NCBI GenBank assembly: GCA_963828285.1
Contig: CAWHEB010000006.1
Span: forward strand, 1-64,000
From: DAIOEK01 sp963828285
GTDB lineage: Bacteria > Chloroflexota > Anaerolineae > Anaerolineales > Anaerolineaceae
Length of the DNA stretch: 64,000 nt
Direction: 5' to 3'
Below the pieces are notes generated by a model, which did no database searches, was not told where the DNA came from, and was given only the letters and a program-made list of their open reading frames with translations. The translations under genes were made by a program, and so were the position numbers. Positions 1 through 8,692 of this stretch are shown piece by piece. Position 1 is the first letter of the stretch. Every line of letters starts with the position of its first letter.

Positions 1-1053
1 CCGGTAATGAAACCTATTACTTGCGTCTCGAGGACGCTGGACGAAAACTTGAAATGCGGAATGTACCGGATGGTGTTATTGAAATACCATGGAAAGGTAC
101 AGGAACGCGGTTCAACCCCTGGACATCTGTGTCCTATGTGCTGAGTTTGAAGAAAGTGCTTCAAGAAGTCAAACCTGATCTCTTGCATGCAGGGCCAATT
201 CAATCCGTCGGATTCATTTCAGCATTAAGCGGATTTCGATCCTCTGGTGAGTATGTCTTGGGGATTTGATCTTATGCAGCACGCAGACCGTTCCGCCTGG
301 TCGAGGTGGGTCACTCGTAGTGTCCTAAGTAAATCCGATTGGTTATTTGGTGATTGTAAAGCAGTCCTGAACAAGGCGAACCAGTATGGGTATGACCTAA
401 AGTATTCCACATATTTTCCGTGGGGTGTGGATCTTGATCATTTCAAACCGGGTGAAAACAACACCATATCTGAGCAACTCGGCTGGAAGGATGCATTCTG
501 TTTTCTTTGTAATCGTTCATGGGAACCTCAATATGGGGTGGATGTTGTCGCAAAAGCATTTGTGATCGCAGCCAGCCAGAATCGAAAAATTCGATTAATC
601 TTAGCCGGCAGCGGATCACAATCCGGTGTATTGCATCAAATTTTCTCAGAAGCGAATATTCTGGACCGGGTCTATCTACCTGGACAAGTTAATTTTGCTT
701 CTCTACCAGATTTCTACCATGCGGCGGATTGTTATATCAGTGCTTCTCATACCGATGGATCCTCAGTTTCTTTAATGGAAGCCTTAGCGAGCGGTCTATC
801 CGTCATTGTTTCGGATATTGCAGGAAATCTGGAATGGGTGTCGCCTGGAGAGCAAGGATGGCTATTCCCGGATGGAAATGAACAGAAATTAGCTGAGATC
901 ATGGTCAAAGCCAGCCAATCCCGGGTGGAACAAGCAGTGATGAGCTTAAAATCTCGACATAAAGCAGAACAATTCGCCAATTGGAAGACCAATCAACAGC
1001 GTATGCAAGATGGTTATGTCCAGGTGATGCACCGGCAGGCAGGGAATTTATGA
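1..1053 (+). CDS. GT4-type glycosyltransferase, 5'-truncated by the window, one frameshift
   Basis: Retaining GT-B glycosyltransferase of the GT4 type, expected to transfer a sugar from a nucleotide donor onto a lipid-linked glycan at the inner face of the membrane. The reading frame is open from the first bases, so the start lies outside the window. The N-terminal half (HAGPIQSVGF) stays in one frame to about base 240. The rest continues in the next frame from PLVSMSWGFDLM at base 241, so one base is missing or extra near 239-241. The C-terminal half has the family signature DGSSVSLMEALASG (E-x7-E type), which holds the donor sugar nucleotide. The two pieces join without loss, so I treat them as one gene. 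The last codons overlap the next start (ATGA). Acceptor and donor cannot be told from sequence. Confidence 0.8.
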
Positions 1054-1889
1054 GTGTGCTTGGTCTAAATGTGGTTGGAATCATCCAGGCACGGATGAAA
1101 TCCGCTCGCCTTCCTGAAAAAGTGATGATGCCAATTGCAGGCAAATCCATGCTTGAACATGTGATCGAACGAGTCCGGATGGCTTATCTTGTGGATGAAG
1201 TAGTAGTCGCAACCACCGATGGTGACGATGAAGACCCGATCGCAAATTTATGCGATAGGCTTGGAACGATCTGCGTCCGCGGGTCGCTGCATGATGTACT
1301 CGATCGGTATCATCAAGCAGCTCAATTCTCCAAAGCGGATGTCATCGTACGTATCACATCGGATTGTCCTCTCATTGATCCAACATTGATCGATGAAACT
1401 GTTCAGGTCTTGTCAGGTAGTGATGGAATCTCCGCCAAATGGATTCCTCAGTCTGAAGCGAGAAAATCAGTATCAGATATGCCATGGGATTACGCATCTA
1501 CCCGTCTGCCACCCCCCTGGAGAAGGACTTTTCCCATTGGATTGGATGTGGAAGCCTGTTCGATCCAGGCATTGGAGCAAGCCTGGCGGGAAGCCACCCA
1601 AACTCATCAACGCGAGCACGTCATGCCTTATTTATACGAGGAGCCGGGTCGGTTCAAAGTGATCGTTGGTGAGTATACACATGATTATGGGAATTTCCGT
1701 TGGACAGTGGATACCGAAGCAGACTTGAATGCCATACGTAAGATCGTGGAGTATATGGGTGAAAATGGTTCTACATCCTGGTTGGATGTCTTGAAAATCG
1801 TTCAAGCTCATCCTGAGCTCAATGAGATCAATGCAGATGTAAAGCACAAGGATTATCGTGAAACGGACCACAGGAGTGATGTTCGGTGA
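1050..1889 (+). CDS. SpsF/CMP-sugar synthetase-type cytidylyltransferase
   Basis: Member of the cytidylyltransferase family that includes CMP-Kdo synthetase, NeuA and Bacillus SpsF; expected to activate a sugar acid, or a related sugar, with CTP in the cytoplasm. The start is the ATG at 1050, which overlaps the previous stop as ATGA. It gives 279 residues opening with VVGIIQARMKSARLPEKV, the nucleotide-binding loop (QARxxSxRLPxK) seen at the N-terminus of this family. A longer in-frame reading back to 981 would overlap the glycosyltransferase and adds no recognisable sequence. Later motifs DCPLIDP and FRWTVDTEADL also fit SpsF-like proteins. It is one of three cytidylyltransferase-family proteins in this locus and the least like NeuA. 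The substrate is unknown. Confidence 0.85.
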   Translation: MSVLGLNVVGIIQARMKSARLPEKVMMPIAGKSMLEHVIERVRMAYLVDEVVVATTDGDDEDPIANLCDRLGTICVRGSLHDVLDRYHQAAQFSKADVIVRITSDCPLIDPTLIDETVQVLSGSDGISAKWIPQSEARKSVSDMPWDYASTRLPPPWRRTFPIGLDVEACSIQALEQAWREATQTHQREHVMPYLYEEPGRFKVIVGEYTHDYGNFRWTVDTEADLNAIRKIVEYMGENGSTSWLDVLKIVQAHPELNEINADVKHKDYRETDHRSDVR

Positions 1890-2825
1890 GCCTGTTAACG
1901 ATATTTTCCGCTCCCAAACCGTTTACTAATCCGCATGTTGCGCTGATCCAGCGTAATGCAATTTTGTCATGGAAAAAGCTGGGTGAATGTGTGGAGATCA
2001 TTCTTTTGGGTGATGAGAAAGGTTTGGCCGAATTTGCCACAGAAAATGGAATTAAACATATTAAGACAGTCAGGAAGAACAACGAAGGCACTCCGCTCAT
2101 CAATGCCATGCTTAATGCTGTTCGCGAAGAATCCTCCACGCCAGTCCTGTGTTTGATCAATGCAGATATCATTCTACTGCCCGGTTTCATCGAGAAAATA
2201 ATTTCCATCCTGGATAATTCCATAGATTTCCTTATCATGGGAAGACGCTGGGATGTATCGATCACATCTCCGATTGATTTTTCAATTGGATGGGTAGAGA
2301 TGCTTCAAGGTGAAATCCATTCAAGTGGAAAGCTTCATAAATCGAAAGGATCTGATTATTTTATTTTTACAAGGCAAAAATTTTTAGATATGCCTGATTT
2401 CGCAATCGGTCGCGCGGGTTGGGATAATTGGGTGATATATTCTGCGCGAAAACAAGGTATGAAAGTCATTGATGCGACTTATGACATCACCATCATCCAT
2501 CAGCAGCACGATTACAGTCACCTACCTGGTGGGATCATTCATTACACATTACCCGAATCTGACGAAAACCTGCGATTGGCTGGCGGAAAGCGTCGGATTT
2601 TTACACTTTTGGATGCAAACCGGATAGTGGAAAATGGGGACGTGAAACCATATCCACTCACCTGGAAAAAGTTAATTCAGCGAATTTGAGATTCTCCCTG
2701 TGCTTCATTCGACCAGTATTTTTTGGATGAATTTTTTCTTCTATCTCACCCATCCGGCAAAATTTCTTAGGCACAAACTCCCGGGGTGGCGAATGATTGG
2801 GAATAAAGAAACCAAAATCAGATGA
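1886..2825 (+). CDS. GT-A-like glycosyltransferase, frameshifted near its C-terminus
   Basis: Glycosyltransferase-like protein, about 312 residues when reconstructed. It starts at GTG 1886, overlapping the previous stop. The N-terminal half resembles a GT-A fold: LCLINADIILLPGFIEKI carries a DxD-like stretch. The open frame ends at a TGA at 2687-2689. The next frame continues at once as EILPVLHSTSIFW and then a hydrophobic tail (FFFYLTHPAKF). That tail ends at TGA 2823-2825, which overlaps the ATG of the next gene at 2822. Dropping one T from AATTTGAG at 2685-2687 joins the two, so I call one gene. The rescued ATGA overlap, the same spacing used throughout this operon, supports this. Donor and acceptor are unknown. 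Confidence 0.65.
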
Positions 2826-3790
2826 GGAGGAAGGCGAAGATAGTCAGCGCTCAGGCGATTATGCCCAGAATCGGTATGAATCCCTCCCGGAACCAGAATT
2901 CCGGTTTCTCTCCCACTGAAGTCACCATTGCTGTCCTCACTCATGTTCCGAATGATGATGGGTATTTCGAGCACCGTTTGGATGTACTAAAAGCATGTAT
3001 TGAGAGTTTAATTACGAATACCTCTCCATCCTGTGATATTCTGGTTTTTGATAACTCGAGCTCTCAGAAGGTTGTGGATTATCTTCGGGAATGTTACGAA
3101 TTCAACCGGATTCAGTATCTATTACTCTCCAGCCGGAATATCGGCAAGATCGATGCGCTGAAGATGATCTCGCATTCTGCGCCAGGACAGATCATCGCCT
3201 ATACAGATGATGATGTCTTATTCCTTCCAGGCTGGCTGGATACTCATTTGCAGATCCTTCGCACTTACCCAAAAGTAGGCATGGTGACTGGTTTCTACAT
3301 CCGCTCACAACTCAATTGGAGTGTGAAATCCACTCTCGCTTTGGAAGGGCAACCTGGAGTCAACACCGAACACGGAATTCTTTGGGATAAGCACTGGGAA
3401 TCCCATTATTGCGAAAACATGGGCAGATCCAGGGATGCATATGATCAGGAGATCGCAGGATTTCAGGATACCCGTTTTACCTACAATGGTGTCCAAGCGC
3501 TTGCTTCAGCCGGACATCATCAGTTTGTGACATATAAGGATGCACTGATAAAAACTCTTCCGGACGAATGGTCTGGCAATTTGATGGGAAAAATGCGCGA
3601 GTTGGATGAGAGCTACGACCAAATGGGATATCTCCGTTTGAACACCACAGAGCCGGTAACTCGTTTATTGGGAAATGTAATCAGCGTAGAAAATTCAGAG
3701 ACAGCACGGCAATTCGGTATCGATATTCAACACATCCAGGTGGGAATAACCACATACGGTACGGTTCGAAACTCACAAAAATACCATTGA
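2822..3790 (+). CDS. GT2 family glycosyltransferase
   Basis: Inverting GT-A glycosyltransferase of family 2, 322 residues. It has EVTIAVLTHVPNDD near residue 38, the donor-binding region ILVFDNSSSQ, and a clear acidic motif IIAYTDDDVLFLPGWL (DDD, metal/nucleotide-sugar binding). It most likely adds one sugar to the growing repeat unit on the cytoplasmic face. The ATG at 2822 overlaps the reconstructed upstream stop. The annotated end at 3788-3790 may be premature: after the A-run at 3777-3781 another frame reads a basic/hydrophobic tail (KIPLINGILRKIYRWLF) to a stop at 3844-3846. A lost or gained A would restore it. I keep the shorter end and flag the alternative. Confidence 0.8.
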   Translation: MRRKAKIVSAQAIMPRIGMNPSRNQNSGFSPTEVTIAVLTHVPNDDGYFEHRLDVLKACIESLITNTSPSCDILVFDNSSSQKVVDYLRECYEFNRIQYLLLSSRNIGKIDALKMISHSAPGQIIAYTDDDVLFLPGWLDTHLQILRTYPKVGMVTGFYIRSQLNWSVKSTLALEGQPGVNTEHGILWDKHWESHYCENMGRSRDAYDQEIAGFQDTRFTYNGVQALASAGHHQFVTYKDALIKTLPDEWSGNLMGKMRELDESYDQMGYLRLNTTEPVTRLLGNVISVENSETARQFGIDIQHIQVGITTYGTVRNSQKYH

Positions 3791-3856
3791 TTAACGGAAT
3801 ACTACGGAAAATTTACCGATGGTTATTCCGTGTGATCAACTCATGATGGAGCAGGC

Positions 3857-4899
3857 ATGGTTGACGGATTAACAACTAGAATAAAAAATGCTGCGGTTTT
3901 AATTCTGAAAGGTAAAACCAATTCAAAGGAGTACCGGACTGATATTCCCGGTATTACTGCTGAAGAAGTTGCGGAAGCGAAAGCATTCTTTAACCGCGAT
4001 AAATTCTTTATATTCGGACACGCCCGTTCAGGAACAACCTTGTTAGCGCGTTTGATCAGATTACATCCTGAAGTTCACTGCAATTGGCAGGCTCACTTTT
4101 TTACCCGTTCTCCAATGCTGAAGTCGCTTGTCTCCGATGTTGAAGTGGGTAAGTGGCTTTCCAATCCCAGCAATCGCTGGAATCATGGAGAGACCTCTCA
4201 CCGCTGGTGATGCGTGCTGCTGCGGATATGATCCTCGAACGTGATGCGATGAAAGCAGGCAAGCGTATCGTTGGTGATAAAAGCCCATCTTCTGTCTTTC
4301 ATGGTGAAGCTGTCCAAAATGTTGCCTTGGTTTATCCGGACGCTTACTTGATCAATATCGTCCGCGATGGCCGTGATACATCTCTTTCTCACCGATTTCA
4401 GGGGTTTGTAGACAGACAGGATCGTATGGCTGCTGATGACCGGCATATCCGGGACGAATTTGTCCGTGATCCACTTCCGTATTTAAATGGGGAGAAATCC
4501 ATTTTCACAGAAAAAGAGATCCGGTCTATCACAACCTCATGGGTACGTAATGTGAATGAAACCGAAGAGGAAGGGAAGCGATTGTACGGTGATAGGTTTA
4601 TTCACCTTCGGTATGAAGATTTGATGGCCAATCCGTTGGATGAGATGAAACGGTTGTGGAATTTTCTAGGAGTATCAGATATCCCGACAAGTTCATTCGA
4701 TATGGTCAATGCAGAGATGACTGCAAACCCTGACGCAGATTGGCAGGCAGAAAAGAGTGGCGATATTGCCCGACTAATTCCAAAAGGACAGCAGGGTAGC
4801 TGGCAAAAACTTTTTACTAAACGCGATAAACAAATATTTAAAGAAATCGCAGGAGATCTGTTGATAGCCTGGGGATACGAGAAAGATAAGGAATGGTGA
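3857..4899 (+). CDS. PAPS-dependent sulfotransferase 1, frameshifted
   Basis: Sulfotransferase that should move the sulfuryl group of PAPS to a hydroxyl of the glycan. The 5'-phosphosulfate loop is FIFGHARSGTTLLARL at residues 52-67 and the 3'-phosphate site is IVRDGRDTSLSHRF. The end has the usual C-terminal pattern (GQQGSWQKLF, ending in KDKEW). The first piece runs in one frame to about 4187 and the second continues in another (WRDLSPLVMRAAA), so one indel lies at 4184-4194. Together they give about 347 residues, normal for this family. One base separates the stop from the next start. It is one of four sulfotransferases in the block, all downstream or upstream of a single PAPS synthase. 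Confidence 0.85.
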
Positions 4900-4900
4900 A

Positions 4901-5890
4901 ATGAAGACTGTCATTGCCGGGCTTGGATCCATCGGACGAAGACATCTGCGTAACCTGGTTTCGCTTGGTGAAAAGGATATTATTCTGCTCCGTTCCAAGT
5001 TAGCTACACTTCCGGATGATGAACTGGCAGGTTTTCAGGTTGTCACCCGGATCGAGGACGCGCTTGACCTGCACCCGGATGCAGTAGTAGTGTCCAATCC
5101 ATCCGCATTACACCTGGATATAGCCATCCCGGCTGCTGAACGAGGAATTCACTTATTACTCGAAAAACCTGTTTCGCATTCATTCGATAGGGTAGATGAT
5201 TTAAAACGAGCTGCTAGAAGAACCGGCACCAGGATACTTGTTGGATTTCAATTCAGATTCCACCCAACATTGCAAATCATCAAAGAATTGATAACCAAAG
5301 GTGAGCTTGGCGAAGTTGTAACATTCCGCGTGAATTGGGGTGAGTACCTGCCCAATTGGCACCCCTGGGAGGATTACAGGAAGAGTTATGCAGCCCGTTC
5401 GGATCTGGGTGGAGGTGTGACACTCACCTTGTGCCATCCTTTCGATTATTTGCGATGGCTGTTTACCGATGAAGTTGAGAAACTTTGGGCATTTACTCAA
5501 AATGCTCCTGACATTGGATTGAATGTGGATTCGGTTGCGGATGTCGGTTTGAAATTTACAAAAGGTGCTACAGGGTCAGTTCACCTCGATTATCTTCAAC
5601 GCCCCGGATCACACACGATAGAGATCACTTGCACGAAAGGACGCATTCTTTGGGAAAATGCCACCGCGCAGTTACAGTGCTATCTGGTTGAAACTGATAA
5701 CTGGAACCAGTACGATCCACCTGCTGGGTTTGAACGCAACTGGTTATTCATTGAAGAGATGAAATCCTTCTTGAAAATGGTTCGTTTCGGGGAAACTTCT
5801 CCATGTACATTGGATGATGGCATCAGAGCCCTAGCGATCACACAGGCTGTAGGAATTTCAGCATCCACAGGAAAGTTGATCGAATTTTGA
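4901..5890 (+). CDS. Gfo/Idh/MocA family oxidoreductase
   Basis: NAD(P)-dependent sugar oxidoreductase of the glucose-fructose oxidoreductase / inositol dehydrogenase / MocA family, 329 residues. The N-terminal Rossmann motif is VIAGLGSIGRRHLRNL at residues 4-19. It is followed by the family signature LLLEKPVSHSFDR, whose EKP lysine is part of the catalytic site, and the substrate-domain segment GGGVTLTLCHPFDYLRWL. Members near nonulosonate genes oxidise or reduce a nucleotide sugar or free sugar on the way to an unusual residue; PtmF of Campylobacter legionaminic-acid clusters is the closest analogy I can offer. The ATG follows the sulfotransferase stop by one base. The exact substrate cannot be read from sequence. 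Confidence 0.88.
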   Translation: MKTVIAGLGSIGRRHLRNLVSLGEKDIILLRSKLATLPDDELAGFQVVTRIEDALDLHPDAVVVSNPSALHLDIAIPAAERGIHLLLEKPVSHSFDRVDDLKRAARRTGTRILVGFQFRFHPTLQIIKELITKGELGEVVTFRVNWGEYLPNWHPWEDYRKSYAARSDLGGGVTLTLCHPFDYLRWLFTDEVEKLWAFTQNAPDIGLNVDSVADVGLKFTKGATGSVHLDYLQRPGSHTIEITCTKGRILWENATAQLQCYLVETDNWNQYDPPAGFERNWLFIEEMKSFLKMVRFGETSPCTLDDGIRALAITQAVGISASTGKLIEF

Positions 5891-5972
5891 TGACAGGATG
5901 AGAATCACATTAGAGAATTCTGGTTCCATGCGGGTGAAAATTTGTAAGAAAATACTCGAAATATCGATAGGG

Positions 5973-5994
5973 TATAATCAATCGGTTACCGATT
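5973..5994 (+). promoter_or_regulatory. -10 box with an adjoining 15-bp dyad upstream of the PAPS synthase gene
   Basis: A consensus TATAAT lies at 5973-5978. One base downstream is a perfect inverted repeat, AATCGGT-T-ACCGATT (5980-5994, 7-bp arms). No good -35 hexamer sits 16-18 bases upstream. The dyad would cover the transcription start, the classic place for a repressor site. The next gene has AAGGAG at 6055-6060 and starts at 6069, giving a leader of about 80 bases. It may mean that PAPS supply is regulated separately from the rest of the operon. The regulator is not in the window. Confidence 0.45.
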
Positions 5995-6068
5995 GGATGA
6001 ATTTTTCTCTACCAAACAGGGTAAACCTGCAGGTAAAGTAACAATAATTATGATAAGGAGCTAGTTAA

Positions 6069-7799
6069 ATGACAAAGGCGAACATCATTGCCCCATATGG
6101 CGGCAAACTGGTTGATCTGGTAGTGCGTGGAAACGAACGCCAGGTTCTCATCGAAAAGGCAACCCATTTACCATCCATCAAAATTTCCCCACGCTCATTA
6201 TGCGATCTGGAAATGATAGCTACCGGCGCATTCTCTCCGCTAGACAGGTTCATGGGTCACAAGGATTATGAACGTGTATTGGAAGAAATGCGGCTTACAG
6301 ATGGAACCCTATTTCCATTGCCGATCACTTTGACCGTCGATAAAGAATATTATGCCTCACTCGGTGAAGAAGTTGCCATCCGCGATGTTCAGAACAACCT
6401 CATCGCAGTAATGAAGATTGAAGAAGCTTTTCCGTACGACAAAGAAAAGGAAGCCCGTTTAGCATATGGGACCAATGACTCAAAACATCCCATGGTTTCA
6501 GAGATGGTCCGCTGGGGCAATCTATGCATATCAGGTGAATTGAAGGTCATTAATCTGCCAACATACTATGACTTCAAGGATATTCGAAACACACCTGCAG
6601 AAGTACGGGCAGAACTTGAGAAAATGGGTAATCAGAATGTGGTTGCTTTCCAGACCCGCAATCCGCTCCATCGAATCCATGAAGAACTGACAAAACGCGC
6701 AGCCGCAGCAATTGGTGGAAGTCTGCTCATTCATCCGGTTGTTGGTATGACCAAACCCGGTGATGTGGACCATTACACACGCGTTCGTATTTATAAAGCG
6801 CTGGTGGAAAAATACTACGACGGAAGTAAAACCATGCTCAGTCTTCTGCCTTTGGCAATGCGCATGGCTGGACCAAAGGAAGCCTTACTCCACGGTATCA
6901 TCCGCCGTAATTACGGCGCCAATCACTTCATCATCGGGCGTGACCATGCTGGACCAGGGAATGACAGCACGGGGAAACCTTTCTATGGCCCATATGATGC
7001 CCAGGAAATATTCGACAAATACTCATCTGAGCTACAGATGAAGGCAGTACCTTTCTACGAGTTGGTCTATCTACCCGATACCGATGAATATGTCGAAGGA
7101 GACAAAGTTCCTGCTGGTGCCAAAACCTTGAATATCTCTGGCACACAGGTACGTGATGACTATCTGGCAAAGGGTAAACTCCTTCCAGAATGGTTCACTC
7201 GTCCTGAGACAGCCCGCATCCTACGGCAAATGTATCCCCCGCGTCATAATATGGGATTCTGCATTTGGTTCACCGGACTCTCAGGAGCTGGTAAGACGGC
7301 AACCGCTGAAGTTCTGACCACTCTCTTGCTCGAACACGGTAAGCAGATCACCCAATTGGATGGCGATGTCATTCGTACCCATCTATCCAAAGGTTTGGGA
7401 TTCAGCAAGGAAGATCGCGATACCAATATTCTCCGCATCGGCTTTGTTGCCGGCGAATTGGTCCGGCATAAAGGTACAGTAATCTGTGCTGCAATTTCTC
7501 CGTACCGCGCCACTCGTGATGAATGCCGTACCATGGTTGGAAGCGAACAATTCGTTGAAGTATTTATGGATACCCCGATAGAAGTCTGTGAATCGCGGGA
7601 TATCAAGGGATTGTATGCAAAAGCCCGCCGCGGGGAACTGAAAGGTTTCACTGGTGTGGACGATCCATATGAAGCACCCATCAACCCTGAGATCACACTG
7701 AAAACCGTTGGTGTCACACCAGAAGAAAACGCCCGCTTGATCGTGAAACATTTGGTTGAAAAGGGTTTCTTGCTTGCTGATGGCACTGTCGTCGAATAG
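6069..7799 (+). CDS. sat/cysC: Bifunctional sulfate adenylyltransferase / APS kinase (PAPS synthase)
   Basis: Makes PAPS, the donor for sulfotransferases, in two steps: ATP + sulfate to APS, then APS + ATP to PAPS. The protein is 576 residues. Residues about 1-385 are ATP sulfurylase with QTRNPLHRIH (about 195-204) and GRDHAGPGND (about 290-299), both ATP-binding. From about 396 it is APS kinase with the P-loop GLSGAGKT (403-410) and DGDVIRTHLSKGLGFSKEDRD as the APS-binding stretch. The SAT-then-kinase order matches the fused bacterial type seen in Aquifex and others. No sulfite or APS reductase is present in the window, and four sulfotransferases are, so the product is most likely used for sulfation rather than cysteine synthesis. 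The AAGGAG Shine-Dalgarno at 6055-6060 sits 8 bases before the ATG. Confidence 0.96.
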   Translation: MTKANIIAPYGGKLVDLVVRGNERQVLIEKATHLPSIKISPRSLCDLEMIATGAFSPLDRFMGHKDYERVLEEMRLTDGTLFPLPITLTVDKEYYASLGEEVAIRDVQNNLIAVMKIEEAFPYDKEKEARLAYGTNDSKHPMVSEMVRWGNLCISGELKVINLPTYYDFKDIRNTPAEVRAELEKMGNQNVVAFQTRNPLHRIHEELTKRAAAAIGGSLLIHPVVGMTKPGDVDHYTRVRIYKALVEKYYDGSKTMLSLLPLAMRMAGPKEALLHGIIRRNYGANHFIIGRDHAGPGNDSTGKPFYGPYDAQEIFDKYSSELQMKAVPFYELVYLPDTDEYVEGDKVPAGAKTLNISGTQVRDDYLAKGKLLPEWFTRPETARILRQMYPPRHNMGFCIWFTGLSGAGKTATAEVLTTLLLEHGKQITQLDGDVIRTHLSKGLGFSKEDRDTNILRIGFVAGELVRHKGTVICAAISPYRATRDECRTMVGSEQFVEVFMDTPIEVCESRDIKGLYAKARRGELKGFTGVDDPYEAPINPEITLKTVGVTPEENARLIVKHLVEKGFLLADGTVVE

Positions 7800-7811
7800 A
7801 AAATTTTCAAA

Positions 7812-7842
7812 AAGTGAAGCGGATGTTTAATCCGCTTCACTT
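7812..7842. terminator. Perfect 13-bp stem-loop between PAPS synthase and SDR genes
   Basis: AAGTGAAGCGGAT (7812-7824), loop GTTTA, then ATCCGCTTCACTT (7830-7842). The right side lacks a T-run on the plus strand. The left flank is A-rich, so read on the minus strand the stem is followed by T5 and then GAAAATTTT. It could act as a partial terminator, an mRNA 3'-end stabiliser or a processing site that changes the ratio of PAPS synthase to downstream genes. As a plus-strand intrinsic terminator it is weak. Confidence 0.55.
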
Positions 7843-7870
7843 GATACAAAACAATACTAAAGGTAATGAA

Positions 7871-8692
7871 ATGACCGGGATCATGCAGAAATTTGACCTC
7901 AGAGGAAGAGGAACCATTGTCACCGGGGGAACAGGGCTTCTAGGCAAGGAATTTTGCCGCACCCTGGCGGAAGCCGGCGCGAGCGTTTTAGTTGCAGACA
8001 TCAACGGGAATGCTGCCGAAAAGTATGCGGCAGAACTGCGTACCTCGGGATTCGATGCTGGATTTGCCCGGGTGGATATCACTGATCCGCATTCTGTGAC
8101 CGCCATGGTGGATTGTGCAGTAGACCTGTTTGGTTCTGTCGATGTTCTGGTGACCAGTGCTGCCATGGATCCCAAGTTTGATTCGGATAATGAAGGGAAA
8201 AACGCAAATACCTTCGAAGAATTTCCATTGGAAGCCTGGAAACAGGCAGTCGATGTGAATCTGACCGGTATGTTCCTATGTTGTCAGGCAGCAGCGCGTG
8301 AAATGGTCAAAAAGCAATCCGGCAGCATTATCAATATCTGCTCAACCTATGGTTTGGTAGGTCCCGATCAACGGATATACATTAGACCCGGTGAAGCCGT
8401 TCGAACCAAACCCGCCTTTTATTCTGTAACCAAAGCGGGAGTATTAGGCTTGACCCGTTATCTGGCAACCTATTATGCAGGGACAAAGATCCGCGCAAAT
8501 GCACTAACGCCCGGTGGGGTGTTCAATAATCACGATGATCTATTTGTTCAAAATTATTCTGCCAGAGCAGTTCTTGGCCGTATGGCAGAAAAAGATGAGA
8601 TGAATGGTGCATTATTATTCCTGGCATCAGAGGCTTCATCTTATATGACTGGTAGCAATCTGGTCGTAGATGGAGGATGGACTGCATGGTAG
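7871..8692 (+). CDS. Short-chain dehydrogenase/reductase
   Basis: Classical SDR, 273 residues from the ATG at 7871, which lies just after AAAGGTAATG; an upstream in-frame start at 7814 would translate through the stem-loop. The cofactor motif is TIVTGGTGLLGKEF (TGxxGxxG-like), and the catalytic set is the serine in INICSTYG and YSVTK (Y-x3-K). The end MTGSNLVVDGGWTAW is the typical SDR tail. It is followed by a CMP-sugar synthetase with overlapping ends, the arrangement of ptmA-ptmB in Campylobacter flagellin-glycan clusters. It likely oxidises or reduces a hydroxyl of a nonulosonate or precursor. The insertion around QRIYIRPGEAVRTKP before the active-site Tyr is a feature of this SDR subgroup. 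Confidence 0.9.
   Translation: MTGIMQKFDLRGRGTIVTGGTGLLGKEFCRTLAEAGASVLVADINGNAAEKYAAELRTSGFDAGFARVDITDPHSVTAMVDCAVDLFGSVDVLVTSAAMDPKFDSDNEGKNANTFEEFPLEAWKQAVDVNLTGMFLCCQAAAREMVKKQSGSIINICSTYGLVGPDQRIYIRPGEAVRTKPAFYSVTKAGVLGLTRYLATYYAGTKIRANALTPGGVFNNHDDLFVQNYSARAVLGRMAEKDEMNGALLFLASEASSYMTGSNLVVDGGWTAW

Noticed and set aside
7244..7849. A 201-residue minus-strand ORF under the sat-cysC gene
   Set aside because: It is antisense to a well-supported APS kinase domain, has no motifs, and its composition is a mirror of the plus-strand gene.
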